From CAZRIE01 sp964600075 (lineage in GTDB: Bacteria > Bacteroidota > Bacteroidia > Flavobacteriales > Flavobacteriaceae), in the NCBI GenBank assembly GCA_964600075.1, contig CAZRIE010000058.1, positions 1 to 26,251 of the forward strand: a stretch of DNA of 26,251 nucleotides, in the 5' to 3' direction. This document shows positions 1 through 7,840 of this stretch, one piece after another. A program made the translations under genes and the position numbers. Position 1 is the first letter of the stretch, and each line of letters begins with the position of its first letter. The notes below the pieces were generated by a model, which was not told where the DNA came from, made no database searches, and saw nothing but the letters and a program-made list of their open reading frames with translations.

Positions 1-49
1 GACCCTCTGATTAACAGTCAGATGCTCTAACCAACTGAGCTAAGGAGGA
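1..49 (-). tRNA. tRNA-Asn (GTT), partial, 3' part off the window
   Basis: Reading the minus strand from position 49 gives a 7-base acceptor strand TCCTCCT, then TA and a D-arm GCTCAGTTGGTTAGAGC. The anticodon arm has a 5-bp stem TCTGA/TCAGA around the loop CTGTTAA, which places anticodon GTT (Asn). The variable loop, T-arm and acceptor 3' strand lie before position 1, so only about the first 49 bases are present. The identity is firm from the anticodon; the mature 3' end cannot be seen. Confidence 0.93.
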
Positions 50-126
50 AAATAATATTCGCTTTATATTCTAAAGCGGGTGCAAATATAATCGTTTTTT
101 AAAACTCAACAAACAAATTTAGTGTT

Positions 127-1485
127 CTATTTCTCCGTCAACCATCTATAAAGATCGTTGCCGTTGGCAAATAGAATCAAAGCCAATAATAAGAAGAAAC
201 CGATCATTTGGGCGTACTCCAAAAATTTATCACTTGGTTTTCTTCCGGTCACCATTTCATAGAGCAAGAACGTCACATGACCGCCATCTAATGCAGGAAT
301 AGGCAATAAGTTCAATACCGCCAGCATTATCGAAAGAAATGCAGTGGTACCCCAAAAAACTTCCCAGTTCCATGAATTTGGGAAAAGTCCGCCAATGGCC
401 GCAAATCCACCTACGCCTTTATACGCACCAGTATCGGGATTAAAGATTTTCTTCAATTGCTTCAAATAACCACTTAGGGTACTTACTCCCTTATTGATCC
501 CGGCCGGAATAGCTTCCAAAAACGAATATTCTGAGGTTTCAATTCGTAGCAGACCCCGTTTTTCCATTTCGTCCATTGATAATAGACCGGGTCGAACACC
601 GATTTGAGCCGAATCGTTAATGACTACTGGGATTTCTTTTCTAACGTTCTCGTCTCGCACTATGGTCAAATCGATTTCTTGACCCTTGTACGTCTCTAAA
701 ATCGCTTTGACTTCGTCAAAATATTCAATTTTTTGACCTTCAATGGCAACGACCTCATCGGCCTCTTGCAAGTCTGAATCTATATTTAATGATTCAGGGG
801 CAACTTCACCTATGATAAAAGGAATTCTAGGGCCCAAAAATCTAGCCCGATCCATATCCTCAATAAGTGTCGAAATAAAATCTATGGGGATTTCCTGTTC
901 GAAAGTGCGACCACCTCGCTCAATGGTTATGGAATTTCCATTGATGATATCCATAAATACGCCATTAAAATCCTTGAGTTTTTCACCGTCAACCGCCAGT
1001 ATTTTATCGCCCGTTTGAATTCCTATTTTATCGCCAATTGTCTTTTCGGTTACGTGAACGCCATCCTTTAGACTATCTGCCGGTATATATTCATCACCGT
1101 ACGCATAGGCCATACCAATATAAATGACGATGGCAAGTATGAAATTTACCGTAACCCCGCCCAACATAATAATCAAACGTTGCCAAGCTGGCTTGCTACG
1201 GAATTCCCATTCTTTCGGCTCTTCTTTCATAGCCTCGGTATCCATACTTTCGTCGATCATGCCGGCAATCTTCACATAGCCGCCTAGGGGAAGCCACCCA
1301 ATACCGTAAACGGTCTCCCCGATTTTCTTTTTGAAAAGGGAAAATTTTACATCGAAGAACAAATAGAATTTCTCGACCCGGGTCTTGAATAGTTTTGCCG
1401 GAATAAAATGCCCCAGTTCATGAAGCACTATTAATAAGGACAGACTTAAAAAAAATTGTATCGTCTTGATCAGTATCGGACTCAT
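127..1485 (-). CDS. rseP: RseP-type site-2 protease (RIP zinc metalloprotease, M50)
   Basis: This is an inner-membrane intramembrane zinc protease of the RseP/S2P family, which cuts transmembrane substrates such as anti-sigma factors and remnant signal peptides. The zinc motif HELGH is at residues 22-26 in the first membrane helix. The third zinc-ligand motif is N392-x2-P395-x-P397-x2-D400-G near the C-terminus, followed by the last membrane helix. Between them are two PDZ-like stretches, roughly residues 145-195 and 225-285, which matches the usual two-PDZ layout. The length of 452 aa is normal for the family. The ATG start puts the HExxH in the expected place. The gene is divergent from the SCO gene. 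A TACTTTTG box on the minus strand at 1510-1517 is a likely -7 element. Substrates cannot be told from the sequence. Confidence 0.95.
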   Translation of the reverse strand: MSPILIKTIQFFLSLSLLIVLHELGHFIPAKLFKTRVEKFYLFFDVKFSLFKKKIGETVYGIGWLPLGGYVKIAGMIDESMDTEAMKEEPKEWEFRSKPAWQRLIIMLGGVTVNFILAIVIYIGMAYAYGDEYIPADSLKDGVHVTEKTIGDKIGIQTGDKILAVDGEKLKDFNGVFMDIINGNSITIERGGRTFEQEIPIDFISTLIEDMDRARFLGPRIPFIIGEVAPESLNIDSDLQEADEVVAIEGQKIEYFDEVKAILETYKGQEIDLTIVRDENVRKEIPVVINDSAQIGVRPGLLSMDEMEKRGLLRIETSEYSFLEAIPAGINKGVSTLSGYLKQLKKIFNPDTGAYKGVGGFAAIGGLFPNSWNWEVFWGTTAFLSIMLAVLNLLPIPALDGGHVTFLLYEMVTGRKPSDKFLEYAQMIGFFLLLALILFANGNDLYRWLTEK

Positions 1486-1509
1486 CTAGGTTTTCTAAAA
1501 TTAAACGCA

Positions 1510-1517
1510 CAAAAGTA
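1510..1517 (-). promoter_or_regulatory. Candidate -7 promoter box of rseP
   Basis: The minus strand reads TACTTTTG, an exact match to the Bacteroidota -7 consensus TAnnTTTG. It lies 24 bases upstream of the rseP ATG. No TTG is present at the ideal -33 spacing, so the call rests on the -7 box and its position. Confidence 0.4.
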
Positions 1518-1601
1518 CACTTTTAACAACTCTTAAAAAAAGAAACTATAATCGGCTGCGGGTTTTTAAGAAATTTTTAGCAACCCCTTGCCATCACTTG
1601 T

Positions 1602-1632
1602 TTGAAAGCTGCTTTGTACTAACGTATCTTTG
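1602..1632 (+). promoter_or_regulatory. Candidate sigma-ABfr-type promoter of the SCO gene
   Basis: A TTG at 1602-1604 is followed after 20 bases by TATCTTTG at 1625-1632, an exact match to TAnnTTTG of the Bacteroidota housekeeping promoter. The implied transcription start would be about 5 bases before the ATG at 1644, so the leader would be very short. Confidence 0.5.
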
Positions 1633-1643
1633 AAAAAAACATT

Positions 1644-2327
1644 ATGCGTTCTTTTTTTGGCAAATACAAGTTTTTCGGTCTCGTGCTACTCTGCCTTTCA
1701 GCAGTTATCATCTACTTATTCTATAATGCCCTTCAGCCCAAGAAAACTCTGGCAGTTTACCAGCCATCTATGGTGAACCCCGAATTGGTAGACACTACGC
1801 TGCAATATGTAAAAAAGTACCATACCATTTCTGATTTTTCGTTAATCAATCAAAATGGGGAGATAATTACGGAAAAGGATTATGAACATAAAATTTACAT
1901 AGCGGATTTTTTCTTCACAACCTGCCCTACTATTTGCCCGATCATGACCAAGAATATGGTTGATATTCAAGAACATATCAAAAATGATAACGATGTATTA
2001 TTGCTCTCGCACTCGGTCACCCCACAAATCGACTCAATCGCGCAGCTGAAGAAATACGCCTTGGAAAAAGGGGTCGATGATACCAAATGGAACTTGGTTA
2101 CCGGCGATAAAAAACAGATTTATAATTTGGCCCGCAAATCGTATTTGGCAGTTAAAGAAGGTGGTGATGGGGGCCCTTTCGACATGATCCATACCGAGAA
2201 CTTCATTTTGGTGGATAAAGAAAGGCGCATTCGAGGATTTTATGATGGTACCAAGAAGGATGATATCGGGAGGTTGCTAAGAGACCTAGAGATTTTGAAA
2301 GATTCATATCAGAAAGAAAACGAATAG
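1644..2327 (+). CDS. SCO1/SenC/PrrC family copper chaperone, membrane-anchored
   Basis: SCO proteins have a thioredoxin fold, bind copper and help metallate the CuA centre of cytochrome c oxidase, or act as a thiol-disulfide reductant. An N-terminal membrane helix (about residues 10-28) anchors this protein with its domain in the periplasm. The copper-binding motif C94-P-T-I-C98 follows the strand IADFFFTT, and the distal ligand His183 is in DMIHTENF; all three metal ligands are therefore present. The length of 227 aa is typical. The start is ATG, just after a good promoter box. No oxidase genes lie in the window, so its partner is not shown here. Confidence 0.93.
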   Translation: MRSFFGKYKFFGLVLLCLSAVIIYLFYNALQPKKTLAVYQPSMVNPELVDTTLQYVKKYHTISDFSLINQNGEIITEKDYEHKIYIADFFFTTCPTICPIMTKNMVDIQEHIKNDNDVLLLSHSVTPQIDSIAQLKKYALEKGVDDTKWNLVTGDKKQIYNLARKSYLAVKEGGDGGPFDMIHTENFILVDKERRIRGFYDGTKKDDIGRLLRDLEILKDSYQKENE

Positions 2328-2342
2328 GCAGCTTTCAGCTGC
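2328..2342 (+). terminator. Possible hairpin terminator after the SCO gene
   Basis: GCAGCT-TTC-AGCTGC forms a perfect 6-bp stem with a 3-base loop, directly after the SCO stop codon at 2325-2327. There is no run of T after it, so it may only stabilise the 3' end of the transcript. Confidence 0.3.
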
Positions 2343-2589
2343 AGTAGGTAGTACTTTAGTTTAAGGTTCAATGATGCCTTGCGGCAGGTTCAAGTTTTAA
2401 AGTATACTTGGCTTAAAGTTTCTACAATAAACTTTGAACCAAACTTGGAGTAGTTTTAAAACTACCCTGAGCAAAGTTAAAAGGCTGCGTTTTTTACTGT
2501 GAACTGCTACTGTATAGTGGCAACTTCTCCCATTTCTACCACAAGTTTTCATTTTTCAAAGAAACTCCCTTTAATTAAAAATTTTCTCT
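2343..2589. repeat. Intergenic stretch with short inverted repeats, no gene
   Basis: This spacer between the SCO gene and the feo promoter has no reading frame I can support. It holds a perfect 16-bp palindrome GTAGTTTTAAAACTAC at 2450-2465. It also has an inverted pair, GGTTCAAGTTT at 2387-2397 against AAACTTTGAACC at 2429-2440, with one base of mismatch. The look is of decayed, partly self-complementary intergenic repeats. Confidence 0.35.
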
Positions 2590-2623
2590 TAAATTTGCTC
2601 TTACTTATAATCAATCTAAATAA
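2590..2623 (+). promoter_or_regulatory. Candidate feo promoter box with overlapping metal-regulator operator
   Basis: TAAATTTG at 2590-2597 matches the -7 consensus TAnnTTTG. No TTG sits at the ideal -33 distance. Seven bases downstream, TTATAATCAATCTAAATAA at 2605-2623 is an imperfect inverted repeat; on the minus strand it reads TTTAGA-TTGA-TTATAA. It would cover the transcription start. An iron or manganese responsive repressor (Fur or DtxR/MntR family) is the expected binder upstream of feoAB, but that is inference from the gene context. Confidence 0.4.
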
Positions 2624-2629
2624 AAATTG

Positions 2630-2734
2630 ATGTATTCGTTTCATATGATGGTTCGAGAATTTTGGGGAATTTATTTTTCCCTTTACCAAGGCAAAATTTT
2701 CAAGCATAGCCTTAGCTACGGTTTAATATTTTAA
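2630..2734 (+). other. 34-codon leader ORF in the feo 5' region
   Basis: An ATG at 2630 opens a 34-residue frame that begins MYSFHMMVREFWGIYFSLYQ and ends with TAA at 2732-2734, two bases before the feoA ATG. It begins about 26 bases after the predicted transcription start. Its second half runs through the left arm and loop of the long imperfect hairpin at 2674-2752. It may be a leader peptide coupled to feoA, or an accidental frame through a dispersed repeat. The peptide is not one I recognise. Confidence 0.25.
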
Positions 2735-2752
2735 CGATGGGAAAGGGAAAAA
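2674..2752 (+). repeat. Long imperfect inverted repeat over the feoA start
   Basis: The left arm 2674-2710 and right arm 2715-2752 are complementary at about 29 of 38 aligned positions. The outer 11 bp are perfect (TTTTTCCCTTT at 2674-2684 with AAAGGGAAAAA at 2742-2752) and the tip is TAGC-CTTA-GCTA. The right arm includes the feoA start codon at 2737 and codons 2 to 6. In mRNA this could hide the translation start. The form also resembles a mobile or dispersed intergenic repeat that landed at a gene start. Confidence 0.55.
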
Positions 2753-3030
2753 GAAAGACACAAAAACTTGAAGGCTCATATGAAACGAGTATAACGGTCG
2801 CAGAACTTCGAAGAGGACAAAAAGGAATTATAAGGGAATTCGCCGATGACATCCTTCCTATAAAACTTTTAGAGCTTGGCTGTTTGCCCGGTAATCAAAT
2901 CGAATTGATACAGATTGCACCCCTGAACGACCCTATTTATATCAATGTCAATGGTTCGCATATTGCAATTCGGCGCGAAACCGCACTTCTTATCGAACTC
3001 GATATTCTAGAAGACACTGCTTCGCTATGA
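2737..3030 (+). CDS. feoA: FeoA, ferrous iron transport accessory protein
   Basis: FeoA is a small cytosolic SH3-like protein that works with FeoB in Fe(II) uptake. The FeoA domain fills about residues 18-91: TVAELRRGQKGIIREF, then LLELGCLPGNQIELIQ, then DPIYINVNGSHIAIRRETA, all typical of the family. The 97-residue length includes a basic N-terminal tail of about 15 residues beyond the usual domain. The stop overlaps the feoB start by 4 bases (ATGA), indicating translational coupling. Expression is probably iron-controlled through the upstream operator. The start codon lies inside a long imperfect hairpin. Confidence 0.95.
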   Translation: MGKGKRKTQKLEGSYETSITVAELRRGQKGIIREFADDILPIKLLELGCLPGNQIELIQIAPLNDPIYINVNGSHIAIRRETALLIELDILEDTASL

Positions 3031-5264
3031 GCAAACAGATCAACGTTGCCCTCATAGGAAACCCTAATACCGGAAAGACTTCCGTTTTCAACCAACTTAC
3101 GGGTCTCAACCAAAAAGTGGGTAACTACCCGGGTATTACCGTTGAAAAAAAAGAAGGAATCTGCAAACTGCCCCGAGGCGTAAAGGCCCATATTCTAGAC
3201 CTTCCTGGCACTTATAGCCTGAATACGACCTCATTGGACGAAAGTGTTGCCGTTGAGCTATTACTGAACAAAAACGACAAAGACCACCCTGATGTGGCTA
3301 TAGTGATTTCCGATGTCGAGAACCTGAAGCGCAATCTGCTTTTGTTCACCCAGATTAAAGACCTGAAAATTCCCGTTATTTTGGTCATCAATATGGCAGA
3401 CCGTATGTCTCGAAAGGGTATTTCATTGGATATTCAGTTGTTGGAAGAAAAGCTCGATACCAAAATCGCGCTGGTCAGCACCCGAAAAGGAACAGGTATC
3501 GAAAAACTGAAAGAACTTATAACTGACTACAAAAGCCTTTCGGCCTCACAAAACGTCGATATTACCGTAATCGCTCCCGAATATTTTGAGAATTTAAAAA
3601 CAACCTTCCCCAATCAAGACCTTTATAAGCTTTGGTTGGTCATCACGCAAGACGTGAACTTTATGCCCATTGAGAAGAAGTTGATTAAAGACAGTTCTTC
3701 TTTTTCCACAAAATCAAAATCGGAGCTTAAACGGTTACAACAAAAAGAGACCATTCTTCGCTATCAGTTTATCAATGGTATACTAAAGGAAACCTATAAA
3801 GTCGATTTGGCCGCAGCCAAAGGTTTCCGGGCGACACTCGATAAAATTCTGACACACAAAATTTTTGGCTACCTTATCTTTTTTGTGATTCTATTGACCA
3901 TATTCCAGGCGATTTATGACTGGAGCGAGTATCCTATGGATTTTATAGACGAATTTTTCGCATCGGCCAGCGAGTGGGTTAAAACCACTTTGCCTGCAGG
4001 TGTTTTTACCGACCTTCTCGCAGAAGGTATTCTTGCCGGTATAGGAGGTATCGTAATTTTCATTCCACAGATAGCATTTCTCTTCTTCTTTATAGCACTT
4101 TTGGAAGAGACTGGATACATGAGCCGCGTCGTCTTTTTGATGGACCGGATAATGCGCCCCTTTGGGCTCAGTGGAAAAAGCGTTGTGCCTTTAATTTCGG
4201 GTACAGCTTGTGCTATTCCCGCAATTATGGCCACCCGTACGATCGAAAGTTGGAAAGAACGTCTTATCACCATTTTAGTCACCCCTTTTACTACATGTTC
4301 GGCGCGTCTGCCTATATACCTTATCATTATTTCCCTCGTTATTCCCGAAGGCAGGTTCCTTGGATTGGGCTACCAAGCATTGACCCTGATGTTGTTGTAC
4401 CTTATCGGTTTTGGGGCAGCAATACTTTCGGCCATGGTACTCAACAAAATCCTCGACATAAAAAGCCGTACTTTTTTCGTAGTGGAAATGCCGAATTACA
4501 AACTTCCGCTCTTAAAGAACGTATTCTACACCGTCTGGGAAAAGACCAAAAGCTTCGTTTTTGGGGCCGGGAAGATTATTCTTGCCATTTCGATAGTATT
4601 GTGGTTTTTGGGATCTAACGGATATTCCGATAAATTCAAAAATGCTGAGGAAATTGTGGCAGAGCGTATTGCTAACGAAGGCTTTTCAGCATACAACCAA
4701 TCGAACATAGAGAAAGAACTGGCCATGTACAGCACTGCTATCCAAGATAGTATCGCATCGAACAACTATAAAATCGATGCAACGGCCCTAGCAGATTCAA
4801 TTCATCTTAAAAAGACCAGTCTCTCTGAGAAAGCTTTACACCAAGAAATTTCAAGCTACAAATTGGAGAACTCATATATCGGCAATTTGGGCAAGGGTAT
4901 CGAACCTATTGTAAAGCCGCTCGGCTATGATTGGAAAATTGGTATTGCCGTTTTGACTTCTTTCGCAGCCCGAGAAGTGTTTGTCGGTACCTTGGCCACT
5001 ATTTACAGCGTGGGTAACGATGAAGAGGAGACTATCAAAAATAGAATGGCCGCTGAGGTCAATCCGAAAACAAAAGAACCTTTGTTCAATCTTGCGTCAG
5101 GAATATCGTTACTGCTGTTCTATGCATTTGCCATGCAGTGCATGAGTACTTTGGCAATAGTCAAGCGTGAAACGAATACTTGGAAATGGCCCGCCGCCCA
5201 GTTGGTATTTATGAGTGCTTTTGCGTATATTGTTGCGTTGGTTGCCTATCAGGTTCTTAAGTAG
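3027..5264 (+). CDS. feoB: FeoB, ferrous iron transporter with GTPase domain
   Basis: FeoB is the inner-membrane Fe(II) transporter with an N-terminal G domain. The G1 motif GNPNTGKT is at residues 11-18, the G2 region at YPGITVE, G3 DLPG at 58-61 and G4 NMAD at 122-125. The polytopic part begins near residue 275 and contains both gate regions: the first has LEETGYMSRVVFLMDRIMRPFG and the second follows FAAREVFVGTLATIY. Between the gates is a long hydrophilic insert of roughly 85 residues, often seen in Bacteroidota FeoB. The length of 745 aa is in the normal range. The gene is coupled to feoA and followed by a FeoB-associated Cys-rich protein. Confidence 0.97.
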   Translation: MSKQINVALIGNPNTGKTSVFNQLTGLNQKVGNYPGITVEKKEGICKLPRGVKAHILDLPGTYSLNTTSLDESVAVELLLNKNDKDHPDVAIVISDVENLKRNLLLFTQIKDLKIPVILVINMADRMSRKGISLDIQLLEEKLDTKIALVSTRKGTGIEKLKELITDYKSLSASQNVDITVIAPEYFENLKTTFPNQDLYKLWLVITQDVNFMPIEKKLIKDSSSFSTKSKSELKRLQQKETILRYQFINGILKETYKVDLAAAKGFRATLDKILTHKIFGYLIFFVILLTIFQAIYDWSEYPMDFIDEFFASASEWVKTTLPAGVFTDLLAEGILAGIGGIVIFIPQIAFLFFFIALLEETGYMSRVVFLMDRIMRPFGLSGKSVVPLISGTACAIPAIMATRTIESWKERLITILVTPFTTCSARLPIYLIIISLVIPEGRFLGLGYQALTLMLLYLIGFGAAILSAMVLNKILDIKSRTFFVVEMPNYKLPLLKNVFYTVWEKTKSFVFGAGKIILAISIVLWFLGSNGYSDKFKNAEEIVAERIANEGFSAYNQSNIEKELAMYSTAIQDSIASNNYKIDATALADSIHLKKTSLSEKALHQEISSYKLENSYIGNLGKGIEPIVKPLGYDWKIGIAVLTSFAAREVFVGTLATIYSVGNDEEETIKNRMAAEVNPKTKEPLFNLASGISLLLFYAFAMQCMSTLAIVKRETNTWKWPAAQLVFMSAFAYIVALVAYQVLK

Positions 5265-5424
5265 AAAATAGAACAAAGAGAAAAGACAAAAAAGGTAGCA
5301 GTTGGCAGTTTTTTCATGAAATGAACAAGTAATTTATCCATGATAATAGCTTCAAAGAACAAGTTTTTGGTCTAGAGTATAGCCTCATGTTTCTTGATTC
5401 TTTTATAGTTTTAAAAAATATAAT

Positions 5425-5568
5425 ATGCTTCAACCCCTATTGGTCTATATCGTTCTTGCCATCGCCGTTGGTTATTTGGCGAAGAAATACATTTTGCCAA
5501 AAACGCTTTTTGCTCCCAAAAAGGTAAACTCCAAAACCTGCGGACAAGATGATTGCGGGTGCCATTAA
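5425..5568 (+). CDS. FeoB-associated Cys-rich membrane protein
   Basis: This 47-residue protein starts with one membrane helix (about residues 5-22, LLVYIVLAIAVGYLAKKY). A short linker follows and the protein ends in a Cys/His tail CGQDDCGCH, with Cys at 39, 44 and 46. That plan, placed directly after feoB, fits the small FeoB-associated Cys-rich family (I recall Pfam PF12669). The tail may bind iron or zinc near the FeoB pore; this is inference. It is 160 bases after feoB with no visible terminator between, so it may be co-transcribed. The ATG choice puts the helix at the very N-terminus. Confidence 0.85.
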   Translation: MLQPLLVYIVLAIAVGYLAKKYILPKTLFAPKKVNSKTCGQDDCGCH

Positions 5569-5748
5569 TCTTTTCTTGGGTTCTTAAAAAAATAAAACCA
5601 CTACAACGGTAACAACTTTCAATACTGGTCGTCTTCTTCAAAAGTAAATAGCGCATTCCGTTAAAAAAAAATCGGTATTAATAAAATCCAAAAAAGGGTG
5701 CTTTGTTGAGATGCTATTGTTTTTTTTGAAGTAAATTACCTTTTCTAT

Positions 5749-7287
5749 ATGCCCAAAGTCTTTAAATTTTCCGCTCTTCTTTTATTTTTTGCGACTTCCG
5801 TACACCATGCGCAGACCTTGACTTCTGTAATTGTTGATTCGGTCACGAAAAAGCCCGTTCCCTATGTTACAGTACAATTAAACAACAGGGGAATGATAAC
5901 GAACGAAGAAGGCCGTTTTAAATTCCTATTGAACGAAAGCAGTAAAGAGACCGATTCGCTTTTTATTTCATGTATCGGTTATGCCTCTATCGGAAAACCA
6001 ATTCTAGAATTTACCGATAGCCTTATCTACATAAAACCAAGTGCCATCGAGTTGAAAGAGGTCATTGTTTCCAATAAGGAATATACCCCTAGGGAAATAA
6101 TTGAAATGGTAGAGGACAATCTCGAGAAAAACTACCATACCGGTCTTACCAAAAAACGACTGTTCTTGCGTGAGACCTATCAAAACAATATTATCAAGAC
6201 CGATTACCAAATCAAAAAATCGACCATCGATGCTTTCAATAAAAATTTCTTGGATAGCGTAATACATACCCTGCCTAAAAATAACACCTATTATACTGAA
6301 ATGTTAGGCGATCTTTATGGAGGCGACGATCCGGACGAACAAAAATTGGATCTGATCAAGGCTTCTGAACTGTATGATAAAAGCAAAGAGCTAGATCTTG
6401 AAAAATTGGAAGAAAAATTCAACACCATCGTCAAAAAAAATATAAAGACCGATTCGTACTTCAAAGTAAAATCAGGGTTATTCGGCACCAAAATAGATGC
6501 CGATGAAATGGGTGATGTCTTTCAAGAAGAAGTAGACTCGACAGATGTAGCAGCCCTCAACAAAAGGCTGGAAGAAGAGAAGAAAAACAAAGAAGAGCGC
6601 CGAAAGTTCTTTTCGAGATACAAAAGGAAGGCTTTGGGCAATCTTTTCGAAAACCTTCCCATTTTCAGTGACTCCGATTACAACGTTATCTTTAAACCGA
6701 GACGGTATGAACTTACCTTGGAGAATTTCACCTATCTGGGCGATCAGGCCGTATATGTCATCAGTTTCGTGCCCGATGGGTCCCCAGAATTCAAAGGGAC
6801 GCTCTATATCAATTCCGATGATTTTGCCCTTATCCGTATGGATTTTGAAAATACAGAATCGCTACGTGATTTTAAACTTCTCGGAATTTCCCTGAACGAA
6901 TACATGGCCAAGGGCAGTATTATCTTCGCCAAAGGTACCGACCAAAAATATCACCTAAGATATTATGATGTTCTAAAGGGTACCAGGGCTGGGATCAAAC
7001 GCCCATTGAGCATTATAGAAAAGAACAAGAATGTAAAGGGCCGCCGGAAACAGAACGAACTTGCACTTAATATAGATGCTGCCTTTGGAAATCTCAACCA
7101 TTATGAGCTTGTAGTTTTTGACGAGAACCCTATCAGTTCGGCCCAATTCGAATCATTTAAGGAAAACAATGATGTACTGCCAACTTATATGCCCAACTAT
7201 GATCCAGAATTCTGGAAGGGATACAATATTATCGAACCCAATCAGGCCATTAAGGAATTTACTTCAGAAGTAGAGCTTTCCGATTGA
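5749..7287 (+). CDS. Secreted carboxypeptidase-like regulatory domain protein
   Basis: A signal peptide (about residues 1-21, hydrophobic core FSALLLFFATSV with cleavage near HHAQ) is followed by a carboxypeptidase-D regulatory-like Ig fold at about 24-105 (VDSVTKKPVPYVTVQL...TNEEGRFKF). The remaining 400 or so residues are acidic and lysine-rich with beta-strand-like stretches. No SusC/TonB beta-barrel is evident and no peptidase motif is seen. Related Bacteroidota proteins are annotated only as carboxypeptidase-like regulatory domain proteins, and the function is unknown. An outer membrane or periplasmic place is likely. It converges on the DUF423 gene, with 3 bases between the stops. Confidence 0.85.
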   Translation: MPKVFKFSALLLFFATSVHHAQTLTSVIVDSVTKKPVPYVTVQLNNRGMITNEEGRFKFLLNESSKETDSLFISCIGYASIGKPILEFTDSLIYIKPSAIELKEVIVSNKEYTPREIIEMVEDNLEKNYHTGLTKKRLFLRETYQNNIIKTDYQIKKSTIDAFNKNFLDSVIHTLPKNNTYYTEMLGDLYGGDDPDEQKLDLIKASELYDKSKELDLEKLEEKFNTIVKKNIKTDSYFKVKSGLFGTKIDADEMGDVFQEEVDSTDVAALNKRLEEEKKNKEERRKFFSRYKRKALGNLFENLPIFSDSDYNVIFKPRRYELTLENFTYLGDQAVYVISFVPDGSPEFKGTLYINSDDFALIRMDFENTESLRDFKLLGISLNEYMAKGSIIFAKGTDQKYHLRYYDVLKGTRAGIKRPLSIIEKNKNVKGRRKQNELALNIDAAFGNLNHYELVVFDENPISSAQFESFKENNDVLPTYMPNYDPEFWKGYNIIEPNQAIKEFTSEVELSD

Positions 7288-7290
7288 CTG

Positions 7291-7677
7291 TTAAATAATA
7301 TTTTGGATAAACCTATATAGTAACAACCCCCACCCAACGACCAAAAGCAGGCCCCCAATTGGTGTAATGGGACCAAGAAATTTCCATTTTCTTCCCTTGG
7401 ATGCGCTAATGACCAATCCGTAGATACTAAAGGAAAACAGGAATGTTCCCCAAATAAAGCATTTAATCATGTTCTTCTCCAATGAAGTATCCAGATTAAA
7501 ATTGAAGCTCAGAATAATCAGTAGAATCGCATGGTACATCTGGTATTTGACCCCCGTTTCAAAACTTTTGAGCTGGTCATCGGACAAAGATTTCTTTAGG
7601 GCATGGGCACCAAAAGCACCGATGACTACAGCCAAAAGACCATATAATGCGCCGATAAATTGGGCTAGGAGAATCAT
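7291..7677 (-). CDS. DUF423 family membrane protein
   Basis: This 128-residue protein has four hydrophobic segments and the DUF423/YgdD hallmark near the N-terminus: GALYGLLAVVIGAFGAHALKK, then a hydrophilic FETGVKYQMYHAI segment. Later comes GPITPIGGLLLVVGWGLL. It is an inner-membrane protein of unknown function, widespread in bacteria. The ATG start places the first helix correctly. Its stop lies 3 bases from the stop of the convergent upstream gene. A long hairpin separates it from the SDR gene, so it probably has its own promoter. Confidence 0.92.
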   Translation of the reverse strand: MILLAQFIGALYGLLAVVIGAFGAHALKKSLSDDQLKSFETGVKYQMYHAILLIILSFNFNLDTSLEKNMIKCFIWGTFLFSFSIYGLVISASKGRKWKFLGPITPIGGLLLVVGWGLLLYRFIQNII

Positions 7678-7757
7678 GTATTTGAAGATTGTGCGCCTAA
7701 AGATACAGGAAATTGGTTAGGAAGAATTGCACGCCAAAAAGTTCCTTTTAATAGCCA

Positions 7758-7817
7758 TTGCGAGCCAAGTAATCTGTTGAATAATCTTCGGTGTTCAACA
7801 GATTGCTTGGCTCGCAA
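7758..7817. repeat. REP-like long hairpin, 23-bp stem
   Basis: The left arm 7758-7780 (TTGCGAGCCAAGTAATCTGT...) pairs over all 23 bases with the right arm 7795-7817, with one position that is a G-T wobble; the loop is 14 bases. The right flank CTTCGTAATGACGAAT at 7822-7837 echoes the inverted form of the CGTCATTGCGAG sequence typical of dispersed REP-like repeats in this phylum. It lies just after the SDR stop and could end that transcript, because it is flanked by A-runs that read as T-runs on the minus strand. Confidence 0.75.
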
Positions 7818-7840
7818 AAAAGCTTCGTAATGACGAATAC

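Noticed and set aside
3914..4765. Frames on either strand within feoB
   Set aside because: They are shadows of feoB, whose own frame carries all the family motifs.
5411..5656. 81-residue minus-strand frame after feoB
   Set aside because: It overlaps the 47-residue FeoB-associated gene on the plus strand, which has a clear helix plus Cys tail; the minus-strand product has no such logic.
5717..5744. TTG-N17-TACCTTTT as promoter of the carboxypeptidase-regulatory-like gene
   Set aside because: The implied transcription start would fall on or after the start codon at 5749, and the -7 box lacks the final G.
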